From an uncultured Acinetobacter sp. (GTDB lineage Bacteria; Pseudomonadota; Gammaproteobacteria; Pseudomonadales; Moraxellaceae): 64,000 bases of DNA. Each line of letters begins with the position of its first letter. Position 1 is the first letter of the stretch. This document shows positions 32,406-40,308 of this stretch, piece by piece. Both the position numbers and the translations under genes were made by a program. Location of the stretch: the NCBI RefSeq assembly GCF_947493735.1, contig NZ_CANLSL010000010.1, positions 23,372 through 87,371 on the forward strand, written 5' to 3'. The notes under the pieces were generated by a model, which searched no databases, was not told the DNA's origin, and was given only the letters and a program-made list of their open reading frames with translations.

Positions 32406-33311
32406 CTAATTAAGATTTGCAAAAAATTGATCTATTAACACCCAATCCCCCACATCACGTAAAGCAATAAATTGCCCATTGAGCAAACTTGTCCGCTGAT
32501 TATAACGAAACGGTCGATGACTGAGATCAAAGACCTCTCCACCAATGCTTTGCAACAAACCTTGTCCTGCCGATGTATCCCATTCACTGGTCGGATGAAA
32601 GCGTGGATAAAGATCAATCTCCCCTTCAATCATCATACAAAACTTATAGGCACTGCCCGCATTCACTTTGTGATAACTAATATTTTGCGATGTTAAATAA
32701 TCTAAAAACTCCTGATAACGGGAACTGCGCTCAGGACGGCGACTCATGGCAATGCGTATTGATTTGTCATTATTTAAATCATTTTGATTTGGGTCATGTT
32801 GAAATTGAAATAACTCAGTTTGACCTTGCGCATTCCATTGATAACGATATGGTAATTGCATTTCTTGTTGATGCTTTTTAACAATGCTATTTTCAACTAT
32901 ATATAGCTTCGACATCAGCGGTACAGCGATGGCAGAAATCACTGATTCGCCATTTTCTATCAAGCTGAGATTGATGGTAAATTCACCTGTTTGATCAATA
33001 AATTCTTTTGTCCCATCCAGCGGATCAAGCATCCAAAAGCGTTGCCATTGATGACGTTCGTTATGCTCACCTTCTTCTGATAACAGTGGCAGTTTCGGAG
33101 TGAGTTCCGCCAAAGCCTGACTGATAAAACGATGTGCTTTCAGGTCGGCTTGCGTCACAGGTGAGTTGTCAGATTTGCGGTCAATCTGAAATTGCCCACC
33201 ACGTTGATAGCGTTCATATTCCGCCACAATGATGGCACTTGCCTGCTGTAAAATGTCGCACAACTGTTGCAAATTCTGTGGCATCTGCTCTAATGCAACT
33301 TTAACAAACAT
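32406..33311 (-). CDS. cysQ: 3'(2'),5'-bisphosphate nucleotidase
   Basis: Mg2+-dependent, Li+-sensitive phosphatase of the inositol monophosphatase fold that turns 3'-phosphoadenosine 5'-phosphate into AMP during sulfate assimilation. Motifs: LLSEEGE (metal), LDPLDGTKEFI (DPxDGT) and WDTSAGQGLL (WD). 301 residues from ATG 33311, which has AGAGG 5 nt upstream; a GTG two codons earlier would sit on the ribosome site. Its start is only 20 bp from that of the divergent nucleotidase gene. Confidence 0.92.
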   Translation of the reverse strand: MFVKVALEQMPQNLQQLCDILQQASAIIVAEYERYQRGGQFQIDRKSDNSPVTQADLKAHRFISQALAELTPKLPLLSEEGEHNERHQWQRFWMLDPLDGTKEFIDQTGEFTINLSLIENGESVISAIAVPLMSKLYIVENSIVKKHQQEMQLPYRYQWNAQGQTELFQFQHDPNQNDLNNDKSIRIAMSRRPERSSRYQEFLDYLTSQNISYHKVNAGSAYKFCMMIEGEIDLYPRFHPTSEWDTSAGQGLLQSIGGEVFDLSHRPFRYNQRTSLLNGQFIALRDVGDWVLIDQFFANLN

Positions 33312-33331
33312 ACTCACCTCTCGATTTATCC

Positions 33332-34042
33332 ATGACTACTGTAGCAAATCATTCAGCGCAAATCTCAAAACCAATCATCTTTTTTGATATGGATGGCACG
33401 TTGTTGGATTTGGCATTTGATACCTATATTTGGATGCAACTCGTTCCCGAGCGTTGGGCGGTTGAACATCAAGCCACGCTTGAACAGGCAAAATCACAGC
33501 TTTATCAATATTATTTGCAGTTTCAAGGCAGTCTAAACTGGTATTCGTCCAAGTTTTGGCGACAGCATATCGGTGTCGATGCCTTTGCCGTACAACAAGA
33601 AAATCGTCATCTCATTGCACCACGATTCGGCTGTTTTGAACTGCTGGATGCACTGCGAAAACTTGATGTAGAATGCTGGATTGTCAGCAATGCCGATCAA
33701 GCCACGCTCGATTTAAAACTTGAAAATGTGCCGATTCGTCCTTATTTCAAACAGGTGATTAGCAGTGAGACGATAGGTTATGCTAAAGAAGATCAACGCT
33801 TTTGGCAGACCTTGCAACAGCGTCATCCTTTTGATGTGTCACAAGTGACCTTTATTGATGATAATTATGCAGTACTCGATAGCGCAAAGCAGTTTGGGAT
33901 TGCACAGTTATTCAGTATCGGCGAGCCTGATTCGAGTACCACCAGAACGGAATTAAATCCGAATTATATTCATCTTGAACAACTTACCGATTTACTCGAT
34001 CATTTGAATCATGACAAACCGAACCATCTTTATGGTACATAA
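33332..34042 (+). CDS. HAD-family GMP/IMP nucleotidase (YrfG-like)
   Basis: The 236-residue HAD phosphatase has motif I FFDMDGTLLDL, motif II in CWIVSNAD, Lys in GYAKEDQRF and motif IV FIDDN. The LDLAFDTYIWMQLVPERWA cap sequence is that of YrfG, which dephosphorylates GMP and IMP. As in E. coli, it is followed by hslR, supporting the assignment. It is divergent from cysQ with starts 20 bp apart, so promoters must overlap coding DNA. Confidence 0.85.
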   Translation: MTTVANHSAQISKPIIFFDMDGTLLDLAFDTYIWMQLVPERWAVEHQATLEQAKSQLYQYYLQFQGSLNWYSSKFWRQHIGVDAFAVQQENRHLIAPRFGCFELLDALRKLDVECWIVSNADQATLDLKLENVPIRPYFKQVISSETIGYAKEDQRFWQTLQQRHPFDVSQVTFIDDNYAVLDSAKQFGIAQLFSIGEPDSSTTRTELNPNYIHLEQLTDLLDHLNHDKPNHLYGT

Positions 34043-34089
34043 TCATTTAAACAGCGATTTCAACAAAAGGCATTTCAATCAAAAAGCAC

Positions 34090-34572
34090 ATGAGTAAAAG
34101 CAATAGTAAAGGAAACGATCGTGAAAATAGCGCTGAAAACGGCGCATCCAATCAGACCGAATCCATGCGCATCGACAAATGGCTTTGGGCTGCACGATTC
34201 TTTAAAACCCGCTCACTTGCCAAAGCCGCCATTGAAGGTGGAAAAGTGCATCACGATGGCGATCGGGTCAAAGTCTCCAAAGAAGTCCGCATCGGCATGG
34301 AGCTGACCATTCAGCAAGGTTTCGATAAAAAAACTGTGCAAATCAAAGCCCTTTCTGCACAACGTGGCGGTGCGCCGCAAGCACAATTACTCTATGATGA
34401 AACAGAAATGAGCGTGGCACGTCGTGAGTTACTCAGCTCACAACGCAAATTACACAATTTAGCTCGTCCAGAACATCGTCCAAGTAAGAAAGATCGCAGG
34501 CAAATCCATAAATTCAAAGAGAAAAACAATCAAGATTCGGTTGTGGATTGGCACAATGATGATGCTTATTAA
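34090..34572 (+). CDS. hslR: Heat shock protein 15, S4-domain RNA-binding protein
   Basis: The 160-residue basic protein carries an S4 RNA-binding domain (MRIDKWLWAARFFKTRSLAKAAIEGG..., shown from residue 26) like Hsp15, which recycles free 50S subunits with a stalled peptidyl-tRNA. It has a Ser/Asn-rich extension of about 25 residues before the domain, and a basic C-terminal tail (RPSKKDRRQIHKFKEKNN). Start ATG 34090 has no strong ribosome site; the next ATG (34165) would begin exactly at the domain. The yrfG-hslR order is conserved in gammaproteobacteria. Confidence 0.88.
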   Translation: MSKSNSKGNDRENSAENGASNQTESMRIDKWLWAARFFKTRSLAKAAIEGGKVHHDGDRVKVSKEVRIGMELTIQQGFDKKTVQIKALSAQRGGAPQAQLLYDETEMSVARRELLSSQRKLHNLARPEHRPSKKDRRQIHKFKEKNNQDSVVDWHNDDAY

Positions 34573-34740
34573 TGGTTAATTTTTAATGGAAATAATGATG
34601 AAAATTTACTAAAAATATTTAGGACAAGCGAGGATAAAAACAGGCGACAAAATACGACGTTTTGTATGAAATCGACACTCGATTTATCACTAAAATTCTG
34701 CCATGATACTGCCAACCAACGATCATTCGTTTTAGATAAC

Positions 34741-34765
34741 TGTCATTAATTTTAAATAATTGACA
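34741..34765. promoter_or_regulatory. Dyad upstream of recA
   Basis: A 25-bp imperfect palindrome, with TGTCA at the left end and TGACA at the right, in which 10 of 12 base pairs match, about 80 bp before recA. It contains a TTGACA hexamer that could serve as a -35. It does not resemble an E. coli LexA box. It is a candidate operator or promoter element; its function is inferred from position only. Confidence 0.4.
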
Positions 34766-34844
34766 TTAAAATAATGATCTTGCGACGCAGACTAGGCATC
34801 CACTTTGGTTAAAAAGTTAAAATTCACAATATTGAGGTTATGAG

Positions 34845-35897
34845 ATGGATGAGAATAAATCAAAAGCATTAGGCGCAGCGCTAAGCCAAATTGAAAAGCA
34901 ATTTGGTAAAAATACCGTGATGCGTTTGGGTGATAACACAGTACAAGCGGTCGAAGCTGTATCGACTGGCTCGCTCACCCTAGATATTGCTTTGGGCATT
35001 GGTGGTCTGCCGAAAGGTCGTATTATTGAGATTTATGGTCCTGAATCTTCAGGTAAAACCACGATGACTTTGCAAGCGATTGCAGAATGTCAAAAGAAAG
35101 GTGGCACTTGCGCATTCGTCGATGCAGAACATGCACTCGATCCTGAATATGCAAAAAAACTTGGCGTAGATATTGATAATCTCTTGGTTTCACAGCCTGA
35201 CAATGGCGAGCAAGCCCTTGAAATCGCTGATATGCTGGTGCGCTCTGGTGCGATCGACTTGATCGTTATCGACTCCGTTGCAGCATTGACACCAAAAGCC
35301 GAAATCGAAGGTGAAATGGGTGATTCACACATGGGCTTACAAGCTCGTTTGATGAGCCAAGCTCTACGTAAAATCACAGGTAATGCCAAACGCTCAAACT
35401 GTATGGTGATTTTCATTAACCAAATCCGTATGAAGATCGGTGTGATGTTCGGTAGCCCTGAAACCACAACTGGTGGTAATGCGCTGAAATTCTACGCATC
35501 TGTGCGCTTGGATATTCGTCGTATTGGTCAGGTCAAAGAAGGCGATGAGATCATTGGTAATGAAACCAAAGTCAAAGTCGTGAAGAATAAAATGGCACCG
35601 CCATTCAAAGAAGCGATTTTCCAAATTCTATATGGTAAAGGCACCAATATGCTTGGCGAAGTGATCGACCTTGCTGTAGCACAAGACATCGTGCAAAAAG
35701 CAGGTGCGTGGTATTCTTATCAAGGCGATAAGATCGGTCAAGGTAAAAACAACACCATCCGCTATCTTGAAGAAAATCCTCAAATCGCTGAACAGATCGA
35801 AGGCATTATTCGTGAGCGTATGTTGGCAAAAGTCCCTGCTGTACCTGCACAACAAGCCGAAACTGAAGAAGATGCTGAGTTTGGTTTAGAGCAGTAA
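34845..35897 (+). CDS. recA: Recombinase A
   Basis: Strand-exchange ATPase of homologous recombination and repair. 350 residues: N-terminal helix, Walker A GPESSGKT (65-72), Walker B-type [10 protein letters not shown], loop L1 [37 protein letters not shown] (L2 region), and an acidic C-terminal tail ([11 protein letters not shown]). GAGG lies 7 nt upstream of the ATG. A hairpin after the stop probably terminates transcription before the TIR gene. Confidence 0.98.
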   Translation: MDENKSKALGAALSQIEKQFGKNTVMRLGDNTVQAVEAVSTGSLTLDIALGIGGLPKGRIIEIYGPESSGKTTMTLQAIAECQKKGGTCAFVDAEHALDPEYAKKLGVDIDNLLVSQPDNGEQALEIADMLVRSGAIDLIVIDSVAALTPKAEIEGEMGDSHMGLQARLMSQALRKITGNAKRSNCMVIFINQIRMKIGVMFGSPETTTGGNALKFYASVRLDIRRIGQVKEGDEIIGNETKVKVVKNKMAPPFKEAIFQILYGKGTNMLGEVIDLAVAQDIVQKAGAWYSYQGDKIGQGKNNTIRYLEENPQIAEQIEGIIRERMLAKVPAVPAQQAETEEDAEFGLEQ

Positions 35898-35919
35898 TAA
35901 TTTATCATTTTAATCAAAC

Positions 35920-35951
35920 AAGTAACCCTAATTTAAAATCATGGGTTACTT
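35920..35951 (+). terminator. Likely recA terminator hairpin
   Basis: AAGTAACCC (35920-35928) pairs with GGGTTACTT (35943-35951), a perfect 9-bp stem with a 14-nt loop. The T-run is short (TTCT), so termination may be partial. Confidence 0.6.
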
Positions 35952-35992
35952 CTAAAGATTAAGTGTTCACTGGATTAAGTAGGAATCTGAAA

Positions 35993-36760
35993 TTGAATTT
36001 TTTAAAATACGATTTGGGTAATCTTCGTAAAGGACAGGTTGTTGAGGTAACTTTAACAAGTGGAGCAAATGTTCGGCTATTGGACAGTACAAATTTCCAA
36101 AATTATAAAAATGGTAGAAAGCATACTTATTACGGTGGCTTAGCTAAAAGATCGCCAATTAGAATTGCCGTTCCAAATTCTGGACATTGGTATGTAGCTG
36201 TAGATATGCAAGGTCTGAGAGGTTCAACAAAAGCTTCTGTCCGTGTAGTAGAAGGAGCACTACCTGAAATACGAGAAAGACCTCTTTCAGAAATTCCAAG
36301 TTTAGTTCGCGATAATATTCCTCCCTCTGATCAAACAGAGATGCAAGTACATGATGTTTTTATTTCCCATGCTTCCGAGGATAAAGTTGACTTTGTTAGA
36401 CCACTTGCAACTGCTTTGATTAATGAAGGGCTCAATGTTTGGTATGATGAAATGACTTTGAGAATCGGAGACAGTTTAAGACAAAAAATTGATAAAGGTT
36501 TAGCTAATAGTCGAATCGGTTTAGTAATTTTATCTCCATCTTTTATTTCTAAAGGTTGGACAAATTATGAATTAGACGGAATTGTTACTCGTTCAGTATC
36601 AGGTGAGCAAGTGATGCTACCAATATGGCATAATATAACCAAGCAACAGGTAGTCAATTTTAGCCCGTCATTAGCTGATAAAGTTGCACGAAGTACTGCA
36701 ACACATACTATTGAAGAAATTGCTAAGGAAATTGCAGAATTAATAAATTCAAGAAATTAA
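35993..36760 (+). CDS. DUF1883-TIR domain protein, AbTir-like predicted NADase/cyclase
   Basis: The 255-residue protein has an N-terminal DUF1883 domain (residues 1-88, MNFLKYDLGNLRKGQVVEV... NSGHWYVAVD), a Pro/Glu/Arg-rich linker, and a C-terminal TIR domain (about 120-255) with DVFISHASED, WYDEMTLRIGDSLRQKID and GWTNYELDG. The Glu in NYELDG (about 193) is the catalytic position of NAD+-cleaving TIR domains. From memory the TIR part closely matches A. baumannii AbTir, which makes a cyclic ADP-ribose isomer. Start is TTG 35993: AGGA lies 8 nt upstream and the domain begins there, whereas the upstream GTG 35963 has no support. No ThsA- or effector-like neighbour is visible. Confidence 0.85.
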   Translation: MNFLKYDLGNLRKGQVVEVTLTSGANVRLLDSTNFQNYKNGRKHTYYGGLAKRSPIRIAVPNSGHWYVAVDMQGLRGSTKASVRVVEGALPEIRERPLSEIPSLVRDNIPPSDQTEMQVHDVFISHASEDKVDFVRPLATALINEGLNVWYDEMTLRIGDSLRQKIDKGLANSRIGLVILSPSFISKGWTNYELDGIVTRSVSGEQVMLPIWHNITKQQVVNFSPSLADKVARSTATHTIEEIAKEIAELINSRN

Positions 36761-36824
36761 ATCAACCAATACAATATTAATTTTTACGTTATTATTAATT
36801 GACTTTGTTTTTATAAGACACAAA

Positions 36825-37391
36825 ATGAACATCTCAAAATATATTCCGCTGATCCTACTCAGTTTCACTCTGTCTAGTGCGACTACTTTTGCAAAAACTT
36901 CACTCATCCAATCCTCACAAAATGATCAAAAGCAATGGGTTGGTCAAGTTGCACCGAGCTATAAACTCCAAGATCAAAATGGCAAATGGCATCAAAGCAT
37001 AGACATTCGTGGTAAATGGACAGTGCTGTACTTCTATCCAAAAGACAACACACCGGGATGTACCGAAGAAGCCAAACAATTTAAAAATTTATATCCGCAA
37101 TTTCTAAAAGCCAATGCTGTGGTACTGGGTGTCAGTCTTGATGATGTGAAATCTCATCAGGCTTTTTCTAAAAAACTTGGATTACCCTTCCCGATCTTAG
37201 CCGATCATAAACATCAGCTCGCTGAGCAGTTTGGCATCGTCCGAAACTTTGGGATTACCAAAGTAGCAAAGCGTGAAAGTTTCTTGATTGATCCTCAAGG
37301 GACAATTGTGTATCACTATAGTAGCGTCAACTCACAAACCCATGCAAAGCAAGTCTTAGCTGACATTGTCAAATTCCAGAAGAAAAAATAA
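36825..37391 (+). CDS. Exported peroxiredoxin, Bcp/AhpC-TSA family
   Basis: The 188-residue protein begins with a signal peptide (about residues 1-23, IPLILLSFTLSSATTFAK) and a thioredoxin-fold domain with the peroxidatic site YPKDNTPGCTEEAKQF. That Cys is the only cysteine in the protein, so it would be a 1-Cys enzyme needing an outside thiol. Bcp proteins are normally cytoplasmic; the signal peptide points to the periplasm. There is no strong ribosome site before the ATG. A bidirectional terminator separates it from the ferritin gene. Confidence 0.85.
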   Translation: MNISKYIPLILLSFTLSSATTFAKTSLIQSSQNDQKQWVGQVAPSYKLQDQNGKWHQSIDIRGKWTVLYFYPKDNTPGCTEEAKQFKNLYPQFLKANAVVLGVSLDDVKSHQAFSKKLGLPFPILADHKHQLAEQFGIVRNFGITKVAKRESFLIDPQGTIVYHYSSVNSQTHAKQVLADIVKFQKKK

Positions 37392-37407
37392 ATCTAAAAC
37401 TACGCAT

Positions 37408-37436
37408 AAAAAAGCCAGCATCACGCTGGCTTTTTT
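37408..37436. terminator. Bidirectional terminator between the peroxiredoxin and ferritin genes
   Basis: AAAAAA-GCCAGC (37414-37419) pairs with GCTGGC-TTTTTT (37425-37430), with A-run and T-run on either side, so it can work on both strands. Confidence 0.88.
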
Positions 37437-37463
37437 AAATCGAATGATTTCTACAATGAAAAA

Positions 37464-37928
37464 TCACATTTGCGATTGAATATAATTCTGCAAACCAATT
37501 TTCTCAATCAATCTCAATTGCTTCTCTAACCAATAAGTATGATCTTCTTCGGTATCAGACATTTGCTGACGAAGTATATCACGTGTCACAAAGTCGCCTT
37601 TTTCTTCGCAAAGCTTTACGCCTTTGGCCAATTTCTCACGTACTTCATATTCGAGTGCAAGATCAGCTTTCAAACAGCTCACCACATCATCACCAACATT
37701 GATGTCATGACGATCCATATTAGGCGTGCCTTCGAGGAACAATACACGACGAATAATCGCATCAGCGTGAGTCGCCTCTTCTTCCATCTCGTGATTGATA
37801 CGTTCAAAGATTTTGCTCAAGCCCCAATCTTCATACATACGAGAATGGATCAAATATTGATCACGAGCAGCAAGCTCACCGCCAATCAGCATATTTAAAT
37901 AGTCAATGACTTCAGGATTACCTTGCAT
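37464..37928 (-). CDS. Bacterioferritin-like ferritin without the haem-ligand methionine (FtnA/BfrA type)
   Basis: 24-mer iron-storage ferritin. The 154-residue protein keeps the di-iron ligands of bacterioferritin: Glu18, Glu51 and His54 in EEEATHAD, plus Glu and His in DTEEDHTYW. Residue 52, which in E. coli Bfr is the Met that binds haem, is Ala here. The same loss occurs in Pseudomonas aeruginosa FtnA, whose sequence this protein resembles closely as I remember it. A strong GGAGG-type site precedes the ATG by 6 nt. I would call it a haem-free ferritin rather than true Bfr. Confidence 0.9.
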   Translation of the reverse strand: MQGNPEVIDYLNMLIGGELAARDQYLIHSRMYEDWGLSKIFERINHEMEEEATHADAIIRRVLFLEGTPNMDRHDINVGDDVVSCLKADLALEYEVREKLAKGVKLCEEKGDFVTRDILRQQMSDTEEDHTYWLEKQLRLIEKIGLQNYIQSQM

Positions 37929-38287
37929 AACTCACCTCCAAACTTTTCTCTATTATGAATGATTAAAAATTTAAATCAAGCCCAGAGTAATCATAAGTAT
38001 TTGATTTTAAATAATTAATAATGATAAACAAACGCATTTACACTTCATCTTGAAATTATTATCCGTAGAACAATTCTTCAAGTTGTTGAATTTTTGGTCA
38101 TAATTTTTATAAACTATTCTCAATAATTATTGGGTGTACTAAAAATTCATCAACGCTGTAATTATTCTTTTTTGTAAATTTAAATAAAAAAAATCGTGCC
38201 TGTGTTTGGAGGCACGACGTGATGAAAAACCGTCAATGCGTAAAATCGTTATTTTTATTTAAAGCACTTAGTCATTAAAAACCGTAA
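37929..38287. other. Intergenic region with one terminator
   Basis: About 360 bp, AT-rich, upstream of the ferritin gene and downstream of the ferritin-like hydrolase gene. It contains the hydrolase terminator (38186-38217) and presumably the ferritin promoter, for which I see no clear Fur-like box. Confidence 0.3.
38186..38217 (-). terminator. Terminator of the ferritin-like hydrolase gene
   Basis: CGTGCC (38195-38200) pairs with GGCACG (38211-38216); on the minus strand it is followed by ATTTTTTTT. Confidence 0.8.
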
Positions 38288-39169
38288 TTAAAGACCAAGC
38301 TTTGCTTTCCATTTACTCAACAAAGCTACCGTATCCAAATCATTCGGATGGAAGCGTGGGCGGAAGTAAGCCAACATCTCACCTGTTATACCTGTGATGA
38401 TGCCTTTCGATGGGCTATAGGCATATCTATAGATCATTGTTAGTTCTTTGAGATTCAACTTTTTATCTGCTTTAAGCAGACGCAATGTAAACTGTGCTTG
38501 AATGATTAGAATCATACTCATGGCAATAATCAGCGCAATCGAACGCAAGCCGTAAGGTTTTACACCTGTCCCAAATATCCCTTGATACACATCATAAGCC
38601 ACCGCTTTATGCTCATTTTCCTCTACGGCGTGCCATAGCCACATATAGCGCATGGTGTCATCTTTCATGAGCTCTTGAATATCTGGATTGGTCAATAGCT
38701 CTGACGCAATCGTAGCTGTGAAATGCTCAAGCGCAGTCGTTGCAGTGAGGTCAATCATCTCTTGCGTATAACCAAAAGGTTTCATGGCTTTGGCAAAGAA
38801 CTTACGCCCAAACTGGATGACGCTATCGGTATTCTTTTCAAGTGTTGCCACATCATGACCAAACTTTTGCGCTGATGCGTTAAAGCCAACATGTTCATGC
38901 GTATGCATTGCTTCTTGACCGATAAATGCACTGATTTCTTTTTGCAATTCTTTATTATCTTTGATAGCTGGGTGAAAGCGCACTGCACGTACACTGTCGA
39001 TGAACAGTTGCTCACCCGCAGGGAACAACGCAGATAACGCAGTCATGAAGTGCGTCAAACCCGCAGATTCACTCATCCAATATTCTGGTACGTCGTCAAA
39101 GTTGAAGTTCATACGACGAACTGGGAATGACGCACCTGGGCGATTAGAGATTTGTACTTTTGCATTCAT
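38288..39169 (-). CDS. Predicted metal-dependent hydrolase, ferritin-like di-iron type (PF10118 family)
   Basis: The 293-residue protein has the conserved metal-binding sites FIGQEAMHTHEH, ALEHFTA and WHAVEENEHKAVAYDVY, together giving the Glu/His set of a ferritin-like di-iron centre. The region RPGASFPVRRMNFNFDDVPEYW is the typical N-terminus. A hydrophobic segment (about residues 210-230) suggests membrane association. The biochemical reaction is unknown; the name hydrolase is historic. GGAG is 8 nt before the ATG. Confidence 0.82.
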   Translation of the reverse strand: MNAKVQISNRPGASFPVRRMNFNFDDVPEYWMSESAGLTHFMTALSALFPAGEQLFIDSVRAVRFHPAIKDNKELQKEISAFIGQEAMHTHEHVGFNASAQKFGHDVATLEKNTDSVIQFGRKFFAKAMKPFGYTQEMIDLTATTALEHFTATIASELLTNPDIQELMKDDTMRYMWLWHAVEENEHKAVAYDVYQGIFGTGVKPYGLRSIALIIAMSMILIIQAQFTLRLLKADKKLNLKELTMIYRYAYSPSKGIITGITGEMLAYFRPRFHPNDLDTVALLSKWKAKLGL

Positions 39170-39530
39170 TTTGGTATCTCCAAGACATCTTGCTGTGATC
39201 TACACTGCTTTAAGTGTTTTAATCGTGATGTCAGTATTTCCGATTGTTGAATTTATTTTAGGAAATTCAATAATTATTGAGGAGTGTTATACAGGACAGA
39301 ATAGTATCAGATGAGGACAATTTGATATAAGTATCAAAATTGCCAAAATGACATGGAATAGTATATTAAATCAATGAGATAACAACAAAAAATCGCATTA
39401 TACTCTATTTTTTTGAGAAATATATTAAGAGCCAAGACTGAAACGACAAGTGCTTTCAGTGATGACGCATCTGAAAACTCTTTGTCTAAAACATCTTTAT
39501 CTAGAAGCTCGCTATCTAAAACACAAGTTT
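39170..39530. other. Decayed intergenic region with a short tandem repeat
   Basis: About 360 bp between the hydrolase gene and the TonB-receptor pseudogene. Three imperfect 15-bp repeats stand at 39479-39523 (TCTTTGTCTAAAACA, TCTTTATCTAGAAGC, TCGCTATCTAAAACA). Short frames across them on either strand are not convincing genes. Confidence 0.35.
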
Positions 39531-40031
39531 TTAGAATAAATAATTTACACGCAATAGATAGTTACGTGGTGTACCAGGCATGCTACTCGAACGCCAATAT
39601 TCTTTATCCGTCACGTTATTGACTGCACCAGTGATGCTCCAGTTGTCATCTTTATAGCCAATCGAAGCATCTACACGTCTATAGTCAGGCATCTTCGTGG
39701 TGTTATCAAGTGTCGTAAAATATGAGTCAACATAGGTTGCACCCACTTCTGCATAGACCTTATCAGTTGCCAAGTAGCGTACAAATAAGTTCCCTGTATT
39801 TTCAGATGAGTTATTGATTTGATTTCCTTAACTCTCAGAACGTTACTTATCCTCTTCAACACGAGCATCTTTGTAACCATAACCACCACGTACATACAGA
39901 TTATCTAAAGCACACCCGATGAAGCTAAACTCGATACCTTGTGAACGATGCTCACCTGAAATATCCCATGTATGCGATTGATTAGGAAAATCTATACGAT
40001 AGCGTATATTATGTTTACGTGTACTCGCTCA
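39531..40031 (-). pseudogene. C-terminal remnant of a TonB-dependent siderophore receptor
   Basis: One continuous frame on the minus strand reads RKHNIRYRIDFPNQSHTWDI, SGEHRSQGIEFSF, DNLYVRGGYGYKDARVEEDK, a stop, RSES, a second stop, GNQINNSSENTGNLFVRY, then the barrel end (NVTDKEYWRSSSMPG, RVNYLF). Both stops are TAA and fall in the same frame (at 39845 and 39830, minus-strand first base), so the gene died by nonsense changes, not a frameshift. The final aromatic Phe is the outer-membrane insertion signature. The N-terminal plug and TonB box are missing; insertion-sequence DNA abuts the 5' side at about 40032. Confidence 0.85.
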
Positions 40032-40158
40032 AACCTGATCTGACAGTTACCCATTTTTTATTGTGCCTGTCAGGTCAAATTTGAGCTAAATTTTTCTCAG
40101 CACAAATCCGTTTTCCATCAAGTAAAGTTTCAAGTGGTGTACGACCACTTGCGAGTTG
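40032..40158 (-). mobile_element. Insertion-sequence remnant with transposase C-terminus
   Basis: On the minus strand a frame ends with LASGRTPLETLLDGKRICAE then KNLAQI and a stop (stop codon at 40075-40077). This reads like the C-terminus of an IS3/IS481-group transposase. It is followed by the possible IS end, ACTGTCAGATCAGGT, which lies directly against the TonB-receptor remnant. The rest of the element is lost. The family call is from memory of such sequences, not a search. Confidence 0.55.
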
Positions 40159-40262
40159 AAAATAATCAGAATGAATTTAATACATTCTAACTTTCTCAGC
40201 TACTTTCAAATGTGTTGCACTTCGTTATTGAAATCGCCTTATCCAAAACACATGTTTTTGTA
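40159..40262. other. Degenerate DNA next to the IS remnant
   Basis: About 100 bp without a gene. It includes TGTTGCACTTCGTTATTGAA, which looks like the end of an IS30-type element, and a small palindrome (AGAATG and CATTCT). It is probably another insertion scar. Confidence 0.25.
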
Positions 40263-40263
40263 A

Positions 40264-40292
40264 TAAAAAAGCGCCCATTGGGCGCTTTTTTT
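40264..40292 (-). terminator. Terminator of the str operon after tuf
   Basis: GCGCCC (40271-40276) pairs with GGGCGC (40280-40285); on the minus strand A-rich DNA precedes it and a T-run follows. It ends just past the tuf stop. Confidence 0.9.
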
Positions 40293-40308
40293 AGATCACA
40301 GCAGTGAC

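Noticed and set aside
35963..35992. GTG start ten codons upstream for the TIR gene
   Set aside because: No ribosome site precedes it, and the DUF1883 domain starts at the TTG that has AGGA 8 nt upstream.
35963..37391. TIR protein and peroxiredoxin as a two-gene defence system
   Set aside because: The genes are AT-different, separated by 64 bp, and the second has a signal peptide and a household-type enzyme fold; nothing indicates a shared effector role.
39413..39622. 69-residue frame across the 15-bp repeats
   Set aside because: Runs antisense into the TonB-receptor remnant and has only repeat-driven composition.
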